A stretch of 46,980 nucleotides of DNA from Acidobacteriota bacterium (GTDB lineage Bacteria > Acidobacteriota > Holophagae > Thermotomaculales > Thermotomaculaceae): positions 1 to 46,980 of the forward strand of contig JAADGL010000036.1 in assembly GCA_013152385.1 (NCBI GenBank). Reading direction: 5' to 3'. A program made the translations under genes and the position numbers. Of the stretch, positions 1 through 8,566 are shown piece after piece (within the stretch, counting starts at the first letter, position 1; the number at the start of each line of letters is the position of its first letter). Under the pieces are notes generated by a model that did no database searches, was not told the origin of the DNA, and saw nothing but the letters and a program-made list of their open reading frames with translations.

Positions 1-278
1 CCGGTTAACGCCGTCATGAACGTGCGGTTCAGATCACCGCTTGATTCCAGTGCCACCACCGGTGCGGTGGAAGAATAGCGGACCGTATCTCCCGCTTCAA
101 GAGTGACACCGGCAAACAGATCGGTTAACACCGCCTTGAACCGGTGCATCGCGGCAATGGATTCGGTTTGTTCCGCCTTCACCGTACCGTCCGCACCCAT
201 CAGCCGGATGGTTACCGTGGCGTCCGAATCACTGATGTTGGTAATGGCAATACCGGTCCAGTTGTTTTCTCCGGTCAT
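1..278 (-). pseudogene. Out-of-frame 3' continuation of the nuclease gene, cut by the window edge
   Basis: Read on the minus strand from about 278 down to 1, this stretch is open without a stop. It starts MTGENNWTGIAITNIS and later contains MHRFKAVLTDLFAG. These closely match the repeated C-terminal module of the protein at 229-5364 (for example its TGFALLNTGSS and IKGLMTDLFPS segments). The upstream gene enters this region in another frame, picks up a short unrelated tail (DDRRKQLDRYCHYQHQ) and stops at 229. The parsimonious reading is one gene with a one-base insertion or two-base deletion near 279-285, around the ccgg. Whether this is a real mutation or an assembly error cannot be told. 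The true C-terminus lies beyond position 1. Confidence 0.8.
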
Positions 279-3200
279 CCGGCAGAACGCCCCAGGTGTG
301 GGCCGCCGCAGGCAGTGCCATGCCGCAGATACCGGCATTATACGTCCCGTAAATCTCAATCCCGGTAATCACCTGATCCGACTCCATCACGCCCCAGCGG
401 GCTTTCCCCGCCTCACTGGGGAACAGATCCGTCATCAAACCCTTAATCTTACTGTTGGCGGGAATTGTCAGAGACTCACTTCCCACCGCATTGCCGTTGT
501 CATCATAAAAAGTAGCCGTAACCATCGCCGGGCTGCTTCCGGTATTCAAAAGCGCGAACCCGGTCCTCCAGAAAATATCTGTCTCCTCCGGTACATGGGG
601 AATAAACAGCGTCGTGCTTCCCCTGCCTGTCAATTCACAGGCGGCACCGTCGCCGCCGTCCTTCACAAACATCTCAAACCCGGACAGAGAATTAATATTG
701 CTGAACGGGTCTGTGGCATACGCGGTCAGTTTCCCCCAGGCATTTGCCGTATCCGCATCCTGCGGGAGCAGGGCATTCAAATCAATGGACTCTGCCGGAA
801 CCGCTGTTTTGGACTCTGTCTGCCCCGCCACCGTCACATCCAGCATCAGTGGATTGCTGTCCGAGAGATAGGCAAAACTGCTCCAGTAATCCGTCTCCTC
901 CGCAATATGAGAGATAAAAAGCGGGCTTTCCGGCAGGGTGGAAAGATACGCCGTCATCTTCGCCGTATCGGAACCGACCCTGGAAAACAGCAGCAGATGC
1001 CGGTCCGCGGTGGCCTCAATCCTGTCGTAGGAAAGATTATTGAAACTGTCGGAAGCAAGTATCGCCGAGCCCTTTGCCGGAACCGTCACGGTGGCGGTGC
1101 CCAGTGTATTGCCCTCGGCATCCTTCGCATTCAGTGTAACATTCGCATTCTCATCAAACTCATTCACCGCAGTGGTCTGAATCGCTGCGGAACCGTCCTT
1201 CAACGCCTGACTGATCTGAATCAGGCGCAGCGGAATCGTCATGGGTTCTGACAACGCCACATTGATGGCACTCCCGCTGCCGTTGTCCGGAAGAAAAGCC
1301 GTAGCCGTCTCTCCCTCATCGTCTGTCACCGTAACCGAAACCTGATAATCTCCGGGAATGATGAAGCGGTAGGCAAGGGTGCCGGCGGATGTCACCATAG
1401 TATCCGCCCGCCGTCCGGTGATATTCCAGATATAGCGGACAATGCCCCCGCCGTCCGGGTCGTGTGCCATGCAGGTAAAATTCACCATTAACGGCGCGTT
1501 ACCGGATGTCCCGTCTGCGGTAAAACTGTCAATCACCGGGGGAATGTTGGCAGAAAAGGACACGGACAGAGTATGAGTTGCACTGATATTGGAGAAGGTG
1601 TAGTGCCCGGCTGCTCCCACAGATGTTCCGTCCACAATTACATCGGATACGTGGTATCCGGCATCGGGGGTGAAGATAAAAGCCCTTGTTTCACCATAGT
1701 TTACGTTGATTGTTCCGGCGGGATTCACCTGGCCGTGCGCGCCGGCGGATGCGGTGATGGTGAAGGTTTGAATGGTAAAGTTGGCAGTGATGTCCATATC
1801 TGTTGTAACATTTGTCAATACCAGCGGGTTGTCTGTTCCGATATAGTCACCGGTCCACCCGGTAAAGGTTTTTCCGGTGTTCGGTACGGCGGTGACCGCA
1901 ATGCTGTTGTGGCCATAGAGAACCTGCTGGTTGGCATTTCCGCTGATTGTGCCACCGGTTGCCGCCGTGAAGTTGACGGCGAGATGCACAGCGTTCAAAT
2001 CCCGGACAAATAATACCAGCCCGTCATGGTCGGAGTAGGTTTCCGGAGTGCTCGGATCATTGTCATATATGGCTGCGCCGTCACAGTTGGCCCGGGCCGG
2101 GACAATTGCATCAACGAAGCCGTTCATCTGCTGAGAGGTCAGGATGTGGTCAATGTCCTGGGCGATGCCGTCATGAACATAGGAATAGCGGTTGCTTGCC
2201 GCCACATTCAGCATTTGATCGGTGAGGTCCGGATTCACATAGTCAATGCCGGGAAGTTCTGCTCCGAGGGTGTCAAGATTTCCTTTAATGATGCCGACAC
2301 AATCCACATATCCGTCGGTGAATTCATAAGCATTGAAATCACCCATAACAACAAGGCGGATGTTGGGGTCGCTGTTCTGCAGGCTTTGTATGTATTGTGC
2401 AATGTGTTCGGCCTGCTGCCAGCGTTTTTCTTTAACGAAGCCGGCGTGAGAACCGTCAATTCCGAGGAGTGAGCGATTGTGGACCACCAGCACTTTGATG
2501 GGAAAATTTTCCCCGTAACCGGTATATACGGCATCAAGAAGCAGGGGCGGTCTGTCGTGGAGGGTGTAGTCATGATTGTTATAGTTGAATGTGGCGTTGG
2601 GTTCCACCTGGGTGACGCTGTTTACCTGAATATCATCCCGAACCATGATTCCGATGTCAATGCCGCCGATATCATTCCCTTCAATCAGGTAGGGGGTGTA
2701 GTTAACGGAGGGGTCATCGCTGTGAATCTGTGCCGCAAGATCCTGCAGGACGCCGATGGTTTCCACTTCCTGCATTCCGAGGATGTCCGGTGATTTTAAT
2801 ATTTCCCGAATCAGACGGGATGCTTTGGTGAGACGGTCCGCATATTCCTGCGGGCTTAAAATCGGTTCTCCGTATGCGGTATGGCCGTCATCCTGATCAT
2901 TGAACAGGCGGTACATATTCTGGGTTGCAATTGTGAATTCTCCAATCTGCCGGTCGGGAACCGGAGCCGGGTAGTTGGAAGGGGTGGTCGTCAGGGCCGT
3001 GGGCTGGAGCTGGTATTCTCCATAGCTGTATCCGATGATTCCGGTTGCCGTGAACGGGGTGCCACCGTGGAAGATTTGATCCGGCAGTCCCAGGGCATCC
3101 GGGTCCATTTCAAAGATTTCCGGGTCGCCGTCCCAGACCGGCAGGCCGCTTTCTCCCGGGTACAGGATGCCGGGTTCTCTGAATGAACGGGTTGAAGCCG

Positions 3201-5364
3201 CGGTGATGAGCACGTTTCCGTAATTATCGGTACCTGAATCAATGGTTCCGCTGGCAATGTGTACCCGCATTCCCTCATAGCGCTCCAGCTCAAGACCGGT
3301 TTGCGGCTGGTCGGGTGATGGATTTGTGGCGTCCAGTTCCACCGCTGTGGGAAGCGGATTTCCGGAAGATGTGACGGTTACATCCGGGTGTCCGGAGATT
3401 TCGGTGAAATCAAAGTATTCCTGGAGTGTTCCGTTCACATCCACCATGTCTCCCACTGCCACGGTGGGGCTACCGCCGGTGTAGACGTAGATGCCTTCGG
3501 AAGTGTCCGGGTCACTATCAGCGTCGGCATCCGGTGCCTGCATATAAAATCCATGGGCGCCAACGGCGGTGACGATATTGTGCTGCGTGTATACCCCGCT
3601 GCCGTCATAAGGAGAGTGAAGGCCGTTGCCCTGCAGGTCATGGATGGGTTTGGGAGAGATGACACTGACCGTGAGGTAACAGCGTCCGGCATGAACAGGG
3701 ATGTCATCATTTGCTGCCATGACACTGACTGTGTATATGCCTTCCGGTACATCTGATGAGACCACAACATCTGCTGTTGCGTCGTCTCCGATACCGGCGG
3801 ATGCGGCAAAGTTTTCCAGTGTGATGCTTCCTGAAGCCGGTGCCGGTGTGACGGAAATTGTCATAGATATAACTTTGTTGTCCGCATCGGACGCGCTGAC
3901 GGCATGTGTGCCCCCAATTCCGACAAAAGCATTCATGTTTCCGTTGCAATCCACAATGACCGGTGCGCCGCTTGCGGTGCAGAAGGGGGTGCCATCAACC
4001 ATGGTGCCGGGGGAATCAACCGCACCGTTGGAGCCGGCTGCGGTATCGTGATCTACATAAGAAGCCCCGTTGATATCCGGGCTGAGCGTTGCGCTGACGC
4101 CGTCGGTAGAACTGCTGTATGTGACGGAAGCCATCACGGAGTTTCCGGCTTCTAAGATAATACTGTCTCCGCTGTTGTTAAGGCTCAGGGTACCGGTGGA
4201 TGCGGTCTGTACAGTGGCACCGCCGAAACTGCCGACGGGAGAGCCGCCGCCGAAAATTACAATGGCGCATCCGTTCGCGATGACGGTTCCGGCCGGGAAG
4301 GTGTGGCGGACCTGGTTGCCGTCGGACAGTGTCCAGCCGGAAATATCGGTATCAAAACCGGTTGCATTGACAATTTCAACAAATTCATCCTGGGAGTAGC
4401 TGACGGTACCGTCGTTGTTGGCATCCGCCCCCGGTGTGGGGTCGGCAAGAAATTCGTTGATGATCCAGCCGGTGCCCACATTAACTGTAAGCGTACAGGT
4501 CCCGGTCTGGGGTGTGGAATCATTGTTTGTTCCGGTGATTTCCACCGAATACTGGCCTGCGGGCACATCGGTACTGACGGTTACGTCTGCGGTGGCCGGG
4601 TCTCCTGCCGTGAAGTTTCCGATGGTGATGGTGCCGGCGGTGAGTGCCGGAGAGATGTCGGTAATGGTGATACTTGCGATGGTGCCGTCGGCATCCGATG
4701 CACTGACCTGATGGGTTCCGCCGACGCCTTCCAGTGTGTTGAAGGGGCTGTCGCAATTTACAATTACCGGTGCATTGCCGCTGCAGTTTGCGGTATGGCT
4801 GCCGAGGCCGTCAAAGGTGTCTTTGGGATAGCCGTTCCATTCAATTGAGGGATCAAACGCGTCACCTGTATTTGTGTCTCCGGTGCAAACTGTACTTTTC
4901 CGGCGGATGGTATTGTCCTTCGTTGAACAGTCCCCGCTTCCCCATTCGCTACCCGGATCATAGCCAACCTGCCCGATGCAATCCGCGACGATGCCGTTTA
5001 CTTTCAGTACGACTGCATCGTCACCATTGAAATTCAATGATCCGCTGGTCTGGTCCGCCGCGGCGAGGACGGTGGTGCCGGCGTTGCTGTTGGCCAGGAC
5101 AAATACACCTTTGTCCGCCACTGTGCCGCTGAGGGAAATTGTGGAACCAACGTAAGTATGGCCGTTTGAATATATTTCCACGGTAACATTGCTGGCAGCC
5201 AAATCAACAGTGGCACCGGTGTTGTTGTATATTTCCACGGCTTTGTTGTTAGAGCTGCCTTCCACGTATTCCGAGAAGAATAACCCTTGTCCCTGTACAG
5301 GGAGCGAAGCCAGGAAAATAGTACTGACAGTAACAAGCAATAATAAACTGAATATTTTTTTCAT
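229..5364 (-). CDS. Giant secreted modular nuclease (lamin-tail, endonuclease/exonuclease/phosphatase and PKD domains), 3' frameshift
   Basis: About 1,711 residues with an N-terminal signal peptide (MKKIFSLLLLV..., cut near VQGQG). Approximate order: lamin-tail domain 25-165; a ~100-residue Ig-like repeat starting PVIVNCDSP at 198 and again as PVIVDCNGN at 471; second lamin-tail domain 299-460; OB-fold-like region 572-790; endonuclease/exonuclease/phosphatase (EEP) domain 805-1120 with TQNMYRLF, GMQEVE, VVMGDFNAYEF and YSDHDGL motifs; two Listeria-Bacteroides-type glycine/threonine repeats 1130-1275; PKD domain 1278-1365; and C-terminal beta modules. Known relatives with this catalytic core are ExeM/NucH-type extracellular DNases, so DNA or nucleotide-phosphate hydrolysis outside the cell is likely; a phosphatase role is possible. 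The ATG at 5364 is preferred over the TTG at 5367 because AAGGAGGGG lies 5-9 bases upstream. The 3' end is frameshifted (see 1-278). Confidence 0.88.
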   Translation of the reverse strand: MKKIFSLLLLVTVSTIFLASLPVQGQGLFFSEYVEGSSNNKAVEIYNNTGATVDLAASNVTVEIYSNGHTYVGSTISLSGTVADKGVFVLANSNAGTTVLAAADQTSGSLNFNGDDAVVLKVNGIVADCIGQVGYDPGSEWGSGDCSTKDNTIRRKSTVCTGDTNTGDAFDPSIEWNGYPKDTFDGLGSHTANCSGNAPVIVNCDSPFNTLEGVGGTHQVSASDADGTIASITITDISPALTAGTITIGNFTAGDPATADVTVSTDVPAGQYSVEITGTNNDSTPQTGTCTLTVNVGTGWIINEFLADPTPGADANNDGTVSYSQDEFVEIVNATGFDTDISGWTLSDGNQVRHTFPAGTVIANGCAIVIFGGGSPVGSFGGATVQTASTGTLSLNNSGDSIILEAGNSVMASVTYSSSTDGVSATLSPDINGASYVDHDTAAGSNGAVDSPGTMVDGTPFCTASGAPVIVDCNGNMNAFVGIGGTHAVSASDADNKVISMTISVTPAPASGSITLENFAASAGIGDDATADVVVSSDVPEGIYTVSVMAANDDIPVHAGRCYLTVSVISPKPIHDLQGNGLHSPYDGSGVYTQHNIVTAVGAHGFYMQAPDADADSDPDTSEGIYVYTGGSPTVAVGDMVDVNGTLQEYFDFTEISGHPDVTVTSSGNPLPTAVELDATNPSPDQPQTGLELERYEGMRVHIASGTIDSGTDNYGNVLITAASTRSFREPGILYPGESGLPVWDGDPEIFEMDPDALGLPDQIFHGGTPFTATGIIGYSYGEYQLQPTALTTTPSNYPAPVPDRQIGEFTIATQNMYRLFNDQDDGHTAYGEPILSPQEYADRLTKASRLIREILKSPDILGMQEVETIGVLQDLAAQIHSDDPSVNYTPYLIEGNDIGGIDIGIMVRDDIQVNSVTQVEPNATFNYNNHDYTLHDRPPLLLDAVYTGYGENFPIKVLVVHNRSLLGIDGSHAGFVKEKRWQQAEHIAQYIQSLQNSDPNIRLVVMGDFNAYEFTDGYVDCVGIIKGNLDTLGAELPGIDYVNPDLTDQMLNVAASNRYSYVHDGIAQDIDHILTSQQMNGFVDAIVPARANCDGAAIYDNDPSTPETYSDHDGLVLFVRDLNAVHLAVNFTAATGGTISGNANQQVLYGHNSIAVTAVPNTGKTFTGWTGDYIGTDNPLVLTNVTTDMDITANFTIQTFTITASAGAHGQVNPAGTINVNYGETRAFIFTPDAGYHVSDVIVDGTSVGAAGHYTFSNISATHTLSVSFSANIPPVIDSFTADGTSGNAPLMVNFTCMAHDPDGGGIVRYIWNITGRRADTMVTSAGTLAYRFIIPGDYQVSVTVTDDEGETATAFLPDNGSGSAINVALSEPMTIPLRLIQISQALKDGSAAIQTTAVNEFDENANVTLNAKDAEGNTLGTATVTVPAKGSAILASDSFNNLSYDRIEATADRHLLLFSRVGSDTAKMTAYLSTLPESPLFISHIAEETDYWSSFAYLSDSNPLMLDVTVAGQTESKTAVPAESIDLNALLPQDADTANAWGKLTAYATDPFSNINSLSGFEMFVKDGGDGAACELTGRGSTTLFIPHVPEETDIFWRTGFALLNTGSSPAMVTATFYDDNGNAVGSESLTIPANSKIKGLMTDLFPSEAGKARWGVMESDQVITGIEIYGTYNAGICGMALPAAAHTWGVLPDDRRKQLDRYCHYQHQ

Positions 5365-5400
5365 CAAAACCCCTCCTTCTGGGTATCAAAATACAAAATG

Positions 5401-5429
5401 AATGTAATAAGGTGAGCGTATGGCCTCAA
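5401..5429 (-). promoter_or_regulatory. Candidate sigma70 promoter of the nuclease gene
   Basis: Minus strand: TTGAGG (5429-5424), a 17-base spacer, then TACATT (5406-5401). Each hexamer matches four of six consensus positions with ideal spacing, about 40 bases upstream of the ATG. Seen by eye only. Confidence 0.45.
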
Positions 5430-5529
5430 AATTCTGTTTGGAATGTTAGAATTAAAAAAATGAGTAAAAGGCATGCCAAGCTGAGGTTCATAATTCATAA
5501 ATGCATTTTAGTCTCGAAGGGCCGGACTT

Positions 5530-6885
5530 TCAAGGATTATTCGGAACTTTTTTCAACTGTTGTGTGTGTGGATGGGCGGTTTCTCTCTTGTTTCCCGGCA
5601 TGGCCAGCCAGATATTGGCCCCAAGGCGGCCGATGAGAAAGGCCGATGCTGCGGCAACTGCCCCCATAATGTTCAGATATCGGATTGAAACAATCAGTGT
5701 CAGGACAATTCCGCTGATTTCAATTACCGTTGCCCAGGTGATGGGGCCGGTTCGGCGGATATGAACCAGGTTTGCCCGCTGCCACGAAATTAAAACGGAA
5801 AGTGCCGGCATCAAGACCAGTATCCGGGTGGGAAGAACAGCGAATGCTGCCAATTGTGCGGAGAGTCCGGATATCTGCCGAAACCAGACGTGGGCCGCAG
5901 GTGTAAACGCAATCAGCCCCAGAAGCATGGAGGTTATGGTTCCGAGAATAATGGTGAAGCGTTTCAGGGAGGCATATCCTTCCCGCTTTTCTCCCATCAG
6001 CGCGATGACCACTTCCTGGAATGACAGCCCCATGCTTCGGAAGACAAAAACAAGGGAGGTGACAACCGGAAGCACAGCCAGCGATTCAACGGGAAAACGG
6101 CTGTGACCCATGAAAAAAGTTACCAGCGGCTGAACCCCGAGAGCGAGGATGGATGTAATGGCCAGGGGATAGTAAAAAACAGAGATAAACCGGTAATTCA
6201 AGGGATGATTTCCGGTAGCAGGCGAAGTGTTCCGGAGTTTCCGGATATAGGGGCCGGACATGATTCGAATTACAATGGATTCCAGTACAACCCCGGTTGA
6301 CAGGGCAATGGCACCCACCGCTGCACCGCTTAACCGGTGTTCTTCAAACAGCAGCATGGCGGTTGCGGCCATGGAAATGAGGCGGAAAATCGTAGCAAAG
6401 GCAATCCTCCGGGTTTTATTATGGGTAATAAGGATGCCCTGATAAAATCTCCTGAACCCGATGGCCGCAGGCCAGGGAAGCAGCAGAATTGCGGCGGAAC
6501 GGGTTAATGTTGAGATGTCCGGGGGAAGGCCGATCAGTGTTTCCGTTACAAAGTTGAAAATACCCGGTGTCAGCGAAATCAGCATAAGGAGAGTGATAGC
6601 GGTGTTGAGAAAGAGTGTGTAGCGGAACAGTTTTTTCAGGGAATGGCTGTCTTTTACCAGTGCGGTAGAGGCGGTCATCATCATGATAATGGGGGATTCC
6701 ACAATTAACGCGAAAGAAAATGCGACTCCATAAGCAGCAAGATTAAACTTGGGTTCCGGGAGCCGTGCGATAATTGCGGCGATAAAAGGCCCTTCGGTAG
6801 CCATCATCAGCCATGTGGCGGCCAGTGGTGCCCAGAATTTTGCGATTTTTCTCATTGTCAGTAATTTTGTCGAACTTTTTTTCAT
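5530..6885 (-). CDS. Polytopic membrane transporter, MATE/ANKH-like
   Basis: A 451-residue, very hydrophobic protein with about 12 predicted membrane segments and a basic C-terminal tail, so an inner-membrane transporter. The N-terminal part (FWAPLAATWLMMATEGPF, then an AAYGVAFSFAL segment) and the start of the second half (YYPLAITSILALGVQPLVT) form two similar halves. This fits the MATE/MOP flippase superfamily and in particular bacterial relatives of the ANKH group. Its substrate cannot be inferred. There is no good ribosome site at 6885; an internal ATG at residue 11 (MRKIAKFW) is an alternative start. It lies 74 bases after the small lipoprotein gene on the same strand and may be cotranscribed with it. 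Confidence 0.7.
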   Translation of the reverse strand: MKKSSTKLLTMRKIAKFWAPLAATWLMMATEGPFIAAIIARLPEPKFNLAAYGVAFSFALIVESPIIMMMTASTALVKDSHSLKKLFRYTLFLNTAITLLMLISLTPGIFNFVTETLIGLPPDISTLTRSAAILLLPWPAAIGFRRFYQGILITHNKTRRIAFATIFRLISMAATAMLLFEEHRLSGAAVGAIALSTGVVLESIVIRIMSGPYIRKLRNTSPATGNHPLNYRFISVFYYPLAITSILALGVQPLVTFFMGHSRFPVESLAVLPVVTSLVFVFRSMGLSFQEVVIALMGEKREGYASLKRFTIILGTITSMLLGLIAFTPAAHVWFRQISGLSAQLAAFAVLPTRILVLMPALSVLISWQRANLVHIRRTGPITWATVIEISGIVLTLIVSIRYLNIMGAVAAASAFLIGRLGANIWLAMPGNKRETAHPHTQQLKKVPNNP

Positions 6886-6959
6886 GGCAATTCAGTATCG
6901 CATTTCTAAGTTTGGGAGCAAAGAAAAAGCTCGGGACGAAAGGGAATTTTAAACAAATG

Positions 6960-7307
6960 TTACTCGTTAAGCCGGACGGATGTTACGTGGATGGTGCCGG
7001 ACCAGGGAGAGGTATGGGCAACAATACCGGTTGCCGTGACAATTTTTCCCCGGAGTTTTCTGAATTCGGCCGCGAGGGGGCCAATGACGGTATAGCTTGT
7101 CCGGCATTTGCATGTCCAGTTGGTGGTAATCACAAATCCGTTTGCCCCCTTTTCCACCAATCCGGTTATGGATTTTTGATATGCCTGTTTTCCGGCCTGG
7201 TGCCGGGATGCGGTTGCAGCCGGTTTTTTGACCCCTGCGGCGCAGCAGCTGGAAATGACAGTTAGAATTGTAACCAAAAATGTTGATAAATACTGTTTGT
7301 TTCTCAC
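6960..7307 (-). CDS. Small putative lipoprotein with an OB-fold-like C-terminus
   Basis: About 115 residues. The N-terminus is a short basic stretch plus a hydrophobic segment ending ISSCC, a plausible lipobox, so it may be a lipoprotein. After a lysine-rich linker, the segment GFVITTNWTCKC followed by GKIVTATGIV and GTIHVTSVR has the strand pattern of a small OB-fold (compare stress-induced BOF-like proteins); this is inference from pattern only. I choose GTG at 7307 because GAAGG sits 8 bases upstream; GTG at 7316 is the alternative but overlaps that ribosome site. It follows gspF by about 40 bases on the same strand and could be the last part of that unit. The function is unknown. Confidence 0.6.
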   Translation of the reverse strand: MRNKQYLSTFLVTILTVISSCCAAGVKKPAATASRHQAGKQAYQKSITGLVEKGANGFVITTNWTCKCRTSYTVIGPLAAEFRKLRGKIVTATGIVAHTSPWSGTIHVTSVRLNE

Positions 7308-7346
7308 CTGTTCCACCTTCTTTATGATTACCGGATTCCGGGGGAA

Positions 7347-8555
7347 TTAATGATGAAATAGGGACATGACATCCCACATCGGGAGAAAAATTGCCAGTGC
7401 AAAGAAAAGGACGACAATTGCAAGCCCCAGCAGGAGCAGGGGTTCAAGCAGTGCTGCGAGGTGTTCAATGGTGTAGTCAATTTCCCGGTCATAGTATTCA
7501 GCTGTTTTTTCCAGCAGTTCATCCAGCTGCCCGGTCTGTTCTCCGACCGCGACCATCTGGACCACCATGTCCGGAAAATAACGGCTGACCGTCATGGGTT
7601 CGGCAAGGGATTTCCCTTCGATAATTGCCTCTTCAATAAGTTTAACCGTACTTTCCAATACTACATTTTCCATTGTGGCACCGACGTTCTGCAATGCCTG
7701 TACAATGGGGACTCCGGAACGAATCATCATGGCAAGGATTCGGCTGAACCGTGACATGGAAATTTTCAAAAACAGCGGCCCGAAAATATAGACTCGCAAT
7801 TTGAACCCATCCCATTTTCTCCTTCCTTCGGGTGTGGAAAGGATGTAACGTGTGCCGAGAAAGGTTAAAAGTGCGGCTAAGATGAGTGCCCACCAGAAAT
7901 GCTGGAAAATATAGTTCATTCGAATCATTATCCGGGTGGGCAGGGGAAGCGCGACGTTAAATTTTGAGTAGACGGAAGCAAATCTCGGAACCACAAATGA
8001 CATCAGGATGATAAATGCGACGCCCAGGCCGAGAATGACGATTTTCGGGTAGCGCGTGGCTGTTTTTACCCGGTCTTTTGTGTCTTGTTCATGTTCGACA
8101 ATGAGTGCCAGCCGGTCTAAAATCGTGCCCAGCAGTCCGGCTTCCTCTGCAACTTTTATCATCTGAATGTGCAGACGGGTGAAAATGTCCGGAAAATCGG
8201 CAAGTGCTTCGGATAGGGACGCTCCGGCTTCAATCCGGTAGCGAACATGGCCCAGAGCTTCTTTCAGACGAAGGTTTGCCGTTTGTTTCGCAACAATGGA
8301 GAGTGTTGCAATGATAGGTAGGCCGGCATTGACCATGGTAGCCATTTGGCGGAACATCAGTGCCAGGTCGGTGAGTTTGACTTTCTTTTTGAGTAACGGA
8401 ACTCTTTTTTTTCGGTCTTTCAACTCATTAATTTCGATGGGGATGTATTCAAGGTGGCGGAGTTTATCTTCTACTTCCAGGACAGATGCGGCTTCCATTT
8501 GTTCTTCTATGAGCCTTCCCTGGCCGTCTCTGGCCCTGTATGCGAATTTCCCCAT
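7347..8555 (-). CDS. gspF: GspF/PilC-type inner-membrane platform protein (copy 1)
   Basis: 402 residues, the usual length for the family. It opens with the typical short N-terminal domain (FAYRARDGQGRLIEEQ, then a DKLRHLEYIPIEI segment), followed by two T2SSF repeats: LALMFRQMATMVNAGLPI near 65 and FSRILAMMIRSGVPIVQAL near 270. Each ends in a hydrophobic membrane segment, and the C-terminus LFFALAIFLPMWDVM is family-typical. The protein anchors the secretion/pilus ATPase and pulls pseudopilin subunits from the inner membrane. Its start has AAAGGA 8 bases upstream. It follows gspE by only 11 bases, so the two form a motor-platform pair separate from the second pair at 22-25 kb. Confidence 0.93.
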   Translation of the reverse strand: MGKFAYRARDGQGRLIEEQMEAASVLEVEDKLRHLEYIPIEINELKDRKKRVPLLKKKVKLTDLALMFRQMATMVNAGLPIIATLSIVAKQTANLRLKEALGHVRYRIEAGASLSEALADFPDIFTRLHIQMIKVAEEAGLLGTILDRLALIVEHEQDTKDRVKTATRYPKIVILGLGVAFIILMSFVVPRFASVYSKFNVALPLPTRIMIRMNYIFQHFWWALILAALLTFLGTRYILSTPEGRRKWDGFKLRVYIFGPLFLKISMSRFSRILAMMIRSGVPIVQALQNVGATMENVVLESTVKLIEEAIIEGKSLAEPMTVSRYFPDMVVQMVAVGEQTGQLDELLEKTAEYYDREIDYTIEHLAALLEPLLLLGLAIVVLFFALAIFLPMWDVMSLFHH

Positions 8556-8566
8556 AATTTTTTCCT

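Noticed and set aside
103..1251. Long open frame on the plus strand (382 codons) opposite the nuclease
   Set aside because: It lies wholly antisense to the nuclease and its frameshifted 3' end, the product is Arg/His-rich with no domain, and it is a codon shadow.
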